DNA of 64,000 nucleotides from Penumbrarchaeum sp964445525. GTDB taxonomy: Archaea > Thermoplasmatota > Penumbrarchaeia > Penumbrarchaeales > Penumbrarchaeaceae. The position numbers and the translations under genes were made by a program. Positions 8,925 to 18,400 of this stretch are shown here, piece by piece (position 1 is the stretch's first letter; the number at the start of each line of letters is the position of its first letter). The notes under the pieces were generated by a model, which worked only from the letters and a program-made list of their open reading frames with translations, did no database searches and had not been told where the DNA came from. Where the stretch lies: positions 30,594 through 94,593 of the forward strand of contig CAYULA010000006.1 of assembly GCA_964445525.1 (NCBI GenBank), given 5' to 3'.

Positions 8925-10682
8925 CTATTTCTCCTCATGATCCACTCTGTATAGCCAGACAAGTTTGTATCCGTCGTGATCGTAGTTGAAAACCTCTTCT
9001 TGGGTCCTTGCGAACTCTGTGAATTTTTCCTCGATACCTCTGTTTACATCAGCGCGATAGATGAGAATATAGGATACGTCCTTATCTGATGCTTCGGTGA
9101 TGTTATAAACTGGACCAGTGACATTTTCCCAGTAGTAGCTTCCCAGCTTCTCCCATCTGACCGAAAACTTGCCATCCAGATCATTCTCCTCCATCCAGTC
9201 GAAAGTCTGCTTGAAGCCTTGACCGTCAAGATCCTTCATTCCGCTTTCTGACCCGAGAAAATAGTCTACCTCACGGTAATGAGGGTCCGCGTGGCTCAGC
9301 GCAGGAATCATCAGAATTATAGCTATTGCTACCGTCGTAATTCCTCTTCCCCTTACCGGTAGGAAACCCAGGATCTTACACAATCCAAGGGAAGCAATAA
9401 CAATCAAGGGCAGAATGATCCATTGAACATACCTGATCCCTTTGAAAGGAAGCAATGTCATTATCAGGAAGCAGACAAGGATCCATGAAAGAAGCATGTA
9501 TTTCAAAGGATCAACCGAAAAACGGTTCCCCAACCTATTTTTCAGGTTTTCATCGGTCCTCATATTGTTATGTTTATTATACTCCTTAAAAAATATCCCC
9601 CTTTTTCGGGGTCTTATTCCGGATTCTGATTTGCCATGTATCCATGGGAGCTTCAGCAAATAGAAGATGGTGGTAAGGAATCCCCCTATTGTTATCAAAG
9701 GAGCAACCCTTCCAAGAAAAGTTACAGGATAGAACCACAGAGGAGGATAGGTGTAGGTTTCCCCGAGGAAGTACGTTGAATGACCTGTTGCGGATTCCCA
9801 AAGCCAGTGGCCTATGCCAAGCGCTAGCCAGTAAGGATTCAGATAGTACCAGGAAAGAAGCAAAAATGTTACCATCATAATGAAGAGAAAGGCTGGTCCT
9901 TTTCTCCTGAACCAGGTCCGGTCCATGAGAAAGATAACGAGGACCCAGGAAAAACCATAAAAAACGAAAGTATACTTGGAAGCAAGGGCCAACCCGGATA
10001 GAAAGGCTGCCGTGATCGCATATCCATCGAGATTTTCCGGATGAATCTTCTTCTTCACAATAGTCCAATTCAGTTTTTCATTAAAATTTTCGTAATTGGT
10101 GCTTTTTGAATCTCTTCGAATCTCCAGCGACACGGCAAGAAATAAGACTGCCAGCAGGGAAAGGAAATTCACGAGGGTATCCTCCTTTGCAACAAGGGAA
10201 TAACCTATCAGCATTGGCGAGAGAGCTCCGACGGCCGCGCAGGTATGTCCCACCCAGAGATCCTTTCCGGCCCTTGTCCCGACCAGGAACAGGGCCAATG
10301 GTATCAGTGATCCTATAATCACGTTCGGGAGCTTGATGGTCCAGTCCTCATCTCCGAGTAATGATGTGGAAACAAGTATCAGATATTTCTCCAAAGGAGG
10401 GTGCTCCAGATCGACCCAGAACCTGCCTTCCCTGTAATCCTCCACTGACAGGAATTTCTCCGCTTCATCTGTGCCTATAGAGGAATCAGATAGAGAAGAG
10501 AACCGTAGGAATGCTCCCGCCAGAATTATGATTATCAATATTGAGATATGTATTGGACCTGCATTTTTAATAGGGTCGAAAATACCCTCAAGGACTATCC
10601 CGCCTCCACTGTTTTCATTTCGATATCTTGGTCGAGAAACATCTTTGGAAGTATGAAAACCGCTGGAAATCCTTGTCCTCAT
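8925..10682 (-). CDS. GT39/PMT-like membrane glycosyltransferase
   Basis: A 585-residue polytopic membrane protein. After the first hydrophobic segment (~43-60) comes TDEAEKF with an acidic pair at 72-73, then LEHPPLEKY at ~92-100. This D/E pair plus EHPPL-K signature marks the dolichyl-phosphate-mannose-dependent mannosyltransferase (GT39/ArnT-like) superfamily, whose members glycosylate proteins or lipids on the outer membrane face. About ten more hydrophobic helices follow, then a soluble C-terminal part of ~110 residues. It lies 56 nt after three giant surface-protein genes on the same strand, so it may glycosylate them; this is inference. The ribosome site is weak, and the true start could lie somewhat downstream. 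Confidence 0.78.
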   Translation of the reverse strand: MRTRISSGFHTSKDVSRPRYRNENSGGGIVLEGIFDPIKNAGPIHISILIIIILAGAFLRFSSLSDSSIGTDEAEKFLSVEDYREGRFWVDLEHPPLEKYLILVSTSLLGDEDWTIKLPNVIIGSLIPLALFLVGTRAGKDLWVGHTCAAVGALSPMLIGYSLVAKEDTLVNFLSLLAVLFLAVSLEIRRDSKSTNYENFNEKLNWTIVKKKIHPENLDGYAITAAFLSGLALASKYTFVFYGFSWVLVIFLMDRTWFRRKGPAFLFIMMVTFLLLSWYYLNPYWLALGIGHWLWESATGHSTYFLGETYTYPPLWFYPVTFLGRVAPLITIGGFLTTIFYLLKLPWIHGKSESGIRPRKRGIFFKEYNKHNNMRTDENLKNRLGNRFSVDPLKYMLLSWILVCFLIMTLLPFKGIRYVQWIILPLIVIASLGLCKILGFLPVRGRGITTVAIAIILMIPALSHADPHYREVDYFLGSESGMKDLDGQGFKQTFDWMEENDLDGKFSVRWEKLGSYYWENVTGPVYNITEASDKDVSYILIYRADVNRGIEEKFTEFARTQEEVFNYDHDGYKLVWLYRVDHEEK

Positions 10683-10738
10683 CGGTTACTGAAATCCTAC
10701 CATCTTGAAAGAAGTTTGTATGAAAGCAGACACTTGAA

Positions 10739-13700
10739 TCATTGATCCTGTAAACCAGCTTCTTTATCTCCGGTATTTGTTTCACTTTTTGGTGCTTGAT
10801 CGGATATTACAGGATCTGATTGAGGAGCGGGAGCTGGAACATCGGGAACATTATGATCAGGAGGTTCCTGCATTCCAACCTGTTCAGAGGGCCTCATTCC
10901 GTTCTGCCTGAGATATGAATCCTTATCTCTCGGAGCAGGAACTCTCCGCTCGGGCCTGATATATGCCTCCGATTCCGTTGGAGGAGCGGGGGCTGCCTGC
11001 ATGGGAGGAAGCTGTCTCGTGGGAGCCTGAACAGATGGATATTGGCCGGAAGGCAACTCGGATCGAGTAGGTTGAGATGGGGCTCCCAGACCGGGTCTCT
11101 GCATTGGTTGAGGGCCGGGAGGCATCCGAGGCTGGGGTGGTGGCATCTCTTTTCTTTCTTTTGCTTCCCTTGCCTCTCTTCCTTCCTTTTTCTTTTTATT
11201 ACGTTTGATCAATGCTGGTAAAATCAGAGCGAGGAAGATGATTATCAGGGGAATAAGAAACGCTCCCACACCGATTATCACAGCAGTTCCGGTCCTCGAG
11301 GGGACCTCAACATCCACATCAGAAGCATCACCGCTCCCAACAGAATTGAAGGGAACCACCCTGTAGTAATAGGTTCCAGACTCCACATCCTCGTCCGATA
11401 CGGAAAGAGTACCGGAATCGGTCCTCTTCCACATCTCGAGGTTCACGGGAGAGGTCCCCTTGTAGATGTAATAACCGATCACATCGGAACCATGATCGTC
11501 ATCAGGGGGAAGCCACTCGATATCTACTGTATCTGTTGTTGCTTCGATCTTCAGGTCTTCCACCTTGGAGGGAACACCGACAGGGGTTATGTCCAGGAGG
11601 GATCCCCCGGGACCTTCACCGATCTCATTGAAAGCAGAGATCCGGTAATAGTAGGTGGTTCCGTCATCAAGATCGGTATCCTCATACCTGTTATCATCAA
11701 CAGACACTTCGGAGATCTTCTCAAGATCAAACTCCGATTCACCTCTATACACGGAAAATCCATCGATGGGCAATCCGCCGGTGTCCAAGGGAGAATTCCA
11801 GCGGAGAGTCACGGTTCCCATATTTGCTTCTGTTACCCACAACTCCAATACAGCGCCGGGAACACCAACGGGAACAGCACTGATACGGTCGCTAAGAGGA
11901 CCCTCGCCTATATCATTGAAGGCGGATACCCAGAATGAATATTCGTTACCGTTTTCGAGGTCGGTGGCGGTAAAGGATAGACTGGATGTATCTATCTCTG
12001 AATATAATACCGGAATTCCTCTCTCGTCTTCAAGATAGATACGATAACCAAGCAGATCAAAACCACCATCACCCGGTTCTGACCAGGCAAGTGTTGCCTC
12101 GCCATCGGATACATCCGAGGTGATGTCCTCAACATAATCGGGAACGGCTCCTATCTTGATAGACATAACATCAGAATAGGAACCGTCACCGAAATCGGTG
12201 AAGGCGCAGACCTTGAGATCATAAACTGTACCGGGAGTCAGATACTCTACAAGAGTGGAGTGAGACATCGTCTCCAACATGGTCCAGTCAGGATCGGATC
12301 GTTCTTTATAGGAAACATGGTAGCCGATAACAGGTTTCCCGCCGTCATCATCAGGGGAATACCAATACGGACGGAATGAATCAAGATCTCTATCCACATG
12401 GTATACCTCGGGGGAAGAAGGCAAACCGTAGGGTTTGACGGGAATGATCGGGGAAAGATCGGATTCGCCCCAATCGTTCACAGCTGATACTCCATAAAAA
12501 TAAACAGGACCATAAGCAAGGTCATGGTCCACAAACGTAGGCGACTCACTTGGGTCGGAGTCTATCTCGGTAAGAAAGGAAAGAGAATGGACACTGGTGC
12601 CGCGGTAGACACGGTAGGAACTGATGGTATCTCCACCGTTATCGGGATGGGACCAGGATACCCGGCTGGAAAAAAGATTGGCGTATCCGGAGATCTGAGA
12701 AACCGAGAAAGGATCGCGGCCGGGTACTGCTGAGATCGGATCGGATACAGGACCCTCACCATTGAGATTTAAAGCGGATATGCGATAGTAGTAGGTATTT
12801 CCATTGATAAGATCAATATCCGTATACTCAAATAATCCCGGGCCGATATCCATCAGGGGGGTTATCACATCCGATTGGAAGGATCGGTAGATACGGTAAC
12901 CTAACAAAGGTGTACCTCCGTCATCTTCAACATCTTCCCAGCTCAGAGAAACTATCTCGTTCCCAAGTGAGACGGAGATATCACCTACGGGACCGGGTTT
13001 GCCGGAAGCCACTGCTGAAACAGGTCCCGCCTCATAGCCTTCACCGAACTTGTTGGAAGCCGATAGCCAGTAGCTATAAGTTACACCGTTGGTGACGGGA
13101 TCGGTGAAGGAATGAACATCTCCTCCAAATACAAAATGAAGAGATTTATCACCGTCTTCAACAGACCGATACAAAGTGTATTCGGTGATCTCGAGGTCCC
13201 AATCCATAGCAGGGGAGGACCACTTCAACTCTATTTCACCGTCGCCTTCTATCGCAGTGAGCTCCCGGGGAGAAGACGGAATTGATCTGAAATCTATCTT
13301 GAGAGGTTCGGTCTGTCTACCTTCACCAAGACGGTTTGTAGCGGATACCGAATAGAAAAAGGTCTCATCCTGGATCAGATTATTGTCAGTGAATGTGTTG
13401 GAGGATGGATCTACATTACCGATGGGAATCATATCATCTTTTGAATCGCCCCTGTAGATAGTGTAGCTCTCGATGTCATAACCGCCATTGGAATAGGGAG
13501 GCTGCCAGCCGATTATCATACCGGAATCCATTTCCTGGAAATCTATTCCGGTTGGTAGGCCGGGAAGAGTATTGGGAGTGCCGGAGAGGGTTTCACTTGG
13601 TTTCATCTCACCATATCCCAATAAAGTGTATGTCAACTTGTAGAGATAGGTACCGGGATATCGATCAACGGTCGTGTCGTTATACCAGTTCGTTCCAATA

Positions 13701-15421
13701 GGTATCGTGAAAAGAGGATGCATGGAATCGTGATATCCACCGCGGTAAAGTGTATAATGTGATACATCAAACTGATCGGTTATCGCTACAGGCGGTGGCA
13801 ACCAGGATAGATTCACAAAGAAATCGCCAGGTACTGCCCAGAATGTGTCAACGGGAGGAGGAATCAGGGGTTCACCGGATACCATATCGGACCAAGCACT
13901 CTCACCGATCTCTGAAAAAACGGATGTTACAGCATAGTAGTAGGTTTCGGGAGAGGTTGTGATGATGGTATCATTGAACCAGGTCCTGTTTCCTATTTGT
14001 TCATAAAAATACATCTGATAAGGACTGACACCTCGATAGATTGTATAATTCTCAAACGTATAATTGTTGAAAATATCATCGGAGGGAGGATCCCAGCTAA
14101 GATTCAGATGGAGATAGGATTCGGTGATCGAAAGGTTCTGGGGAGCAAAATCATCAAAGAACAGCTCGCTGATATCAATAATGACCGAATCGAAATTGGA
14201 TCCGTTCACAACAGTGCAGGATAGGAGCTTGCCGTCATTGGAAATGACAGGATCAAAAGCAGTGGTGGAATGAATGGTTATTTCATCTGACTCGGACAAC
14301 CAGTTGGAACCCCAGTCCTTGGAATATATCATTCTTATTTCTTCAGGATCGCCTTCATATGCGAGCATAAGGACTCTGCCATTAGCTCTTGTTCCCAATG
14401 TGAAGCAAGCATTTGAAACATGATAATCCGAAAGACCTCTGTTGCTCAGGACCCTTTTCTCATCTGTCCATGTTGTGCCATTATCGGTTGAAATACAAAT
14501 GTCGAGGTCGTCATTATTGTTTGTAGAACCTGATATCAATATCAATGTACCGTTGATATTATCACATCTCTTGTTCCCGTAGTCAAGAGAAGTATCCATT
14601 ATAGTGGTTCGGGTTGACCATGTTGTTCCGTTATCGGTCGAATATCTCATGTAGGTATCACCCGCCCCGCCCTGCCGACTATAAAATACCATTATCTTCG
14701 TAACGGGGCCCACTTTGATCATTTCAATATCAATATTTGCTCCCGTAGAGGATGTATCTACTGCAATGCCGCTTGTCCATGAAGTGCCATCATACCGGTA
14801 AAAATAGGGCTGCCATTGGGAAGATCTGACCATGGCCATGAAGATGTAATCCTCATTGCATACAATACCGAAATTATGCGCCTGGGAGGACCTAATTGTA
14901 ACAAGTGATGATGATCCGATCTTTGTCCAATCTGAGAGTGATGCTTTTTTCATGTACACCTGATTGTTGCTATAAGATGATCTCCATCCTGAGAAAAAAG
15001 CATAAAGATCTCCCTTCCACACTAGTACTTGCTTGAATGGTGCATATGTGTAATATGTTGAATTCCAAAGGTCAACCTTTGATGACCAGGTAGAACCACT
15101 ATCGGTGGAAGCGATCATACTAACGTAAACCCTTGATCCCTGATGCCAGGAATAGATATAGTAATAGGTTCCATTATGATTGTATAAGGTATCCCTGCTG
15201 GAAGATTCAGTTTGAGTCCTGCCTTCGACATTATTTATTGTTTTGAGAATCTTTACCTGTTCGGATACATTGGAGGAGGCAATTATATTTCCATTTTCAT
15301 TACCAATCCAAATGGGATCCTCTTCAAGATGGGAACCAAAACTTGGAGCAGAGACTATAATAAGCATAGCTGCCAAAAAACAGATAAAAGAAGGCAATAA
15401 TGTTTTTTTCAAGGTTTTCAT
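10739..15421 (-). CDS. Giant Asp-box/FN3 surface protein, copy B
   Basis: A 1560-residue anchored surface protein. After a signal peptide (LLPSFICFLAAMLIIVSAPSFG), the first ~430 residues contain Asp-box repeats (STDSGSTW, STDNGTTW twice, SKDWGSNW) typical of sialidase-type beta-propellers. Ten fibronectin type III domains follow, most with a YTIYRG-like strand. The C terminus has one membrane helix (VIIGVGAFLIPLIIIFLALIL), a Lys/Glu stretch and a cytoplasmic tail rich in Pro and Gln. It is a tandem paralogue of the upstream gene and overlaps its stop by 4 nt (ATGA). GGAGG lies 7 nt before the start. No enzyme motif is evident, so adhesion or ligand binding is a guess. Confidence 0.85.
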   Translation of the reverse strand: MKTLKKTLLPSFICFLAAMLIIVSAPSFGSHLEEDPIWIGNENGNIIASSNVSEQVKILKTINNVEGRTQTESSSRDTLYNHNGTYYYIYSWHQGSRVYVSMIASTDSGSTWSSKVDLWNSTYYTYAPFKQVLVWKGDLYAFFSGWRSSYSNNQVYMKKASLSDWTKIGSSSLVTIRSSQAHNFGIVCNEDYIFMAMVRSSQWQPYFYRYDGTSWTSGIAVDTSSTGANIDIEMIKVGPVTKIMVFYSRQGGAGDTYMRYSTDNGTTWSTRTTIMDTSLDYGNKRCDNINGTLILISGSTNNNDDLDICISTDNGTTWTDEKRVLSNRGLSDYHVSNACFTLGTRANGRVLMLAYEGDPEEIRMIYSKDWGSNWLSESDEITIHSTTAFDPVISNDGKLLSCTVVNGSNFDSVIIDISELFFDDFAPQNLSITESYLHLNLSWDPPSDDIFNNYTFENYTIYRGVSPYQMYFYEQIGNRTWFNDTIITTSPETYYYAVTSVFSEIGESAWSDMVSGEPLIPPPVDTFWAVPGDFFVNLSWLPPPVAITDQFDVSHYTLYRGGYHDSMHPLFTIPIGTNWYNDTTVDRYPGTYLYKLTYTLLGYGEMKPSETLSGTPNTLPGLPTGIDFQEMDSGMIIGWQPPYSNGGYDIESYTIYRGDSKDDMIPIGNVDPSSNTFTDNNLIQDETFFYSVSATNRLGEGRQTEPLKIDFRSIPSSPRELTAIEGDGEIELKWSSPAMDWDLEITEYTLYRSVEDGDKSLHFVFGGDVHSFTDPVTNGVTYSYWLSASNKFGEGYEAGPVSAVASGKPGPVGDISVSLGNEIVSLSWEDVEDDGGTPLLGYRIYRSFQSDVITPLMDIGPGLFEYTDIDLINGNTYYYRISALNLNGEGPVSDPISAVPGRDPFSVSQISGYANLFSSRVSWSHPDNGGDTISSYRVYRGTSVHSLSFLTEIDSDPSESPTFVDHDLAYGPVYFYGVSAVNDWGESDLSPIIPVKPYGLPSSPEVYHVDRDLDSFRPYWYSPDDDGGKPVIGYHVSYKERSDPDWTMLETMSHSTLVEYLTPGTVYDLKVCAFTDFGDGSYSDVMSIKIGAVPDYVEDITSDVSDGEATLAWSEPGDGGFDLLGYRIYLEDERGIPVLYSEIDTSSLSFTATDLENGNEYSFWVSAFNDIGEGPLSDRISAVPVGVPGAVLELWVTEANMGTVTLRWNSPLDTGGLPIDGFSVYRGESEFDLEKISEVSVDDNRYEDTDLDDGTTYYYRISAFNEIGEGPGGSLLDITPVGVPSKVEDLKIEATTDTVDIEWLPPDDDHGSDVIGYYIYKGTSPVNLEMWKRTDSGTLSVSDEDVESGTYYYRVVPFNSVGSGDASDVDVEVPSRTGTAVIIGVGAFLIPLIIIFLALILPALIKRNKKKKEGREAREAKERKEMPPPQPRMPPGPQPMQRPGLGAPSQPTRSELPSGQYPSVQAPTRQLPPMQAAPAPPTESEAYIRPERRVPAPRDKDSYLRQNGMRPSEQVGMQEPPDHNVPDVPAPAPQSDPVISDQAPKSETNTGDKEAGLQDQ
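10948..11476 (-). repeat. 529-bp direct repeat, copy 1
   Basis: By eye, base-for-base identical to 15597-16125. It encodes most of the last FN3 domain, the membrane helix and most of the cytoplasmic tail of the copy B protein. Identity breaks sharply on both sides, at 10947 and 11477, while the rest of the two genes has diverged. Confidence 0.93.
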
Positions 15422-18400
15422 ACTTTCTCCTCCTGATTTTTAATAGTATCCTCATTTCTTGTGATTGAACTCTTATTTACACCGCCATATGATTTATTTT
15501 CCTGCAAGGTAACACTCTGGACTCCTATCTGATCAGAGGGCCTCATTCCGTTCTGCCTTAGAAATGAATCCTTATCTCTCGGAGCAGGACCTCTCAGCTC
15601 GGGCCTGATATATGCCTCCGATTCCGTTGGAGGAGCGGGGGCTGCCTGCATGGGAGGAAGCTGTCTCGTGGGAGCCTGAACAGATGGATATTGGCCGGAA
15701 GGCAACTCGGATCGAGTAGGTTGAGATGGGGCTCCCAGACCGGGTCTCTGCATTGGTTGAGGGCCGGGAGGCATCCGAGGCTGGGGTGGTGGCATCTCTT
15801 TTCTTTCTTTTGCTTCCCTTGCCTCTCTTCCTTCCTTTTTCTTTTTATTACGTTTGATCAATGCTGGTAAAATCAGAGCGAGGAAGATGATTATCAGGGG
15901 AATAAGAAACGCTCCCACACCGATTATCACAGCAGTTCCGGTCCTCGAGGGGACCTCAACATCCACATCAGAAGCATCACCGCTCCCAACAGAATTGAAG
16001 GGAACCACCCTGTAGTAATAGGTTCCAGACTCCACATCCTCGTCCGATACGGAAAGAGTACCGGAATCGGTCCTCTTCCACATCTCGAGGTTCACGGGAG
16101 AGGTCCCCTTGTAGATGTAATAACCCATCACATCAGAACCATGATCGTCATCAGGGGGAAGCCACTCGATATCAACGATATCGGTACTGGCCTCAATTTT
16201 AAGGTCATTGACCATCGAAGGCGGGCCAAGGGGAACAACCTCAACGGAATTGCCTTTCGGACCTTCACCCACATCATTGATCGCTGAAATACGGTATAAA
16301 TAAGAGGAGCCATCTTCGAGAGCGCTATCCTCGAAGAACATTTTGCCAGAGGGGACCTCTCCCACCATCTCCATCTCATTATCCGAGGTTCCACGATAAA
16401 TACGGTATCCGCCAATTTCCAAACCGCCATTGATGGTTGCATCTCTCCAGTGGATCATGACTGTTCCCTTGTATGCCTCCGTAATCCATATCTCATCAAC
16501 AGGACCGGGGCTGGATACGGGCTTTGCGTTCCTCCTTTCGCTCATGGGCCCTTCTCCGATATCATTTTGGGCTGATATCCAGATAGAGTACTCTTTCCCG
16601 TTATCCAGATTATCAACGGTGAATGAATTTACTTCGGGGCCGGCACTGGAGAAAACTGCAGGGATGCTGCCATCTTCGGCCATATAAACATTGTATTTGA
16701 GTATGGAAAAACCGCCGTCAAATGGTGTATTCCATTCCAATCTGACCTGACTGTCCAACGGAGTTACCCGAAATTCCTCAACAAACCCGGGAACATCCCC
16801 TACTTTTATGGATATGGATCGGGATTTCTTGCCATCATCCATTTCGTTGAAGGCCGAAATCCTGAATTCGTAGATATTTCCAGGCGTTAGATAGCCAACT
16901 CTTGAGGATTGGCTCATCGTCTCTATGGTTGTCCATTCGGGGTCTCCCTTCTCTCGATATGAGAGATGATACCCGATTACAGGACTACCTCCGTTGTCTT
17001 CAGGTGCATTCCACAATAGCCGCACTGAATCCATTTTCCTATCGACATGGTAAATTTCGGGAGTCGATGGTATCCCAAAAGGCTTTACGGGAACAACGGG
17101 AGATAGGTCCGATTCTCCCCTGTCATTTACAGATGAAATCGAGTAGTAATAGGTCGGTCCATAATCGAGTTCTCTGTCAATAAAAACAAGAGGGTCAAGG
17201 TTTGCATCCACTTGAGCAATGTTCTCCAAAGAGTGCAGACTTTTTCCTCTGTAGATCATATAGGAACCGATTTCCTCTCCTCCTGTTTTCGGACTTTTCC
17301 ATGAAATCATGGAGGAGAAAAGATTGGCAGAACCTGAGATATCGGTAACCCTGAATGGTTTTCTTCCTGGAGCGGCAGATACAGGATCCGAAACCGGACC
17401 CTCGCCGTTAAAATTATATGCGGAAATACGATAAAAATAGGTCAATCCGTTTTCAAGCCCCGCATCAATATATTCCAACAATCCCGATCCGATCTTCGCG
17501 GTTTCCATGATTTCCTCGGAATTCACCGAGCGGTATATCCTGAAACCGATGATCGGAGACCCTCCGTTATCCTGGACCGGTTCCCAACCCAGATCGATTC
17601 TTTGATTCGAGGTTGAGACGGATATATCCCCAACAGTACCTGGCACTCCGGATGCCATTGCCATTACGGGGCCTGCCTGAGGACCTTCTCCGAATTTATT
17701 GTTTGCAGAAATCCAGTATGAGTATTTTCTACCATTTGGAACCGGATCCCTGAACGAGTGGACGTCTGCCTCGAATTCGAAATGAAGTATCTTCTCCCCA
17801 TCTCCGGCAGCCCGGTACAAAGTGTACTCGGTAATATTCAGATCCCAGCTCAAGGTCGGGACAGACCATTTCAGGAGGATCTCACCGTCTCCCTCCACGG
17901 CAGTGAATTCTTCTGGAGAGGAAGGTACGGATCTGAATTCGATCATTACCTGTTCCGAAGGAAGGCTATCACCTAACCTGTTGGTGCATGAAATGGTATA
18001 GAAATAGGTCTCACCCTGAACAAGACCTCTATCATGATATTTGAGATCGGAAAAGGAAGTATGATCTGCCAAGTAATTCAAATCCTTCCAGGAATGACCC
18101 CTGTAAATGGTGTACTTCTCAATGTCATATCCGCCGTTGGAAAAAGGAGCTTCCCATTCCAGATGAACTCCGGAATCCAGATCCGATGCCTCGACACCAT
18201 TGGGAACTCCAGGAAGGGTATTGGGGCTCGCAGAGACGGTTTCGGAATATCCGGTTTCCCCGAAACCCGAAAGAGTGTATGTAAGTTTGTAGAGATATGA
18301 TTCCGGATAGCTTGAAACGGTGGTATCATTGAACCAATTGGTGCCGAAGGGTATCATGAAAAGCGGATGCATGGAATCATGATACCCTCCCCGATACAGG

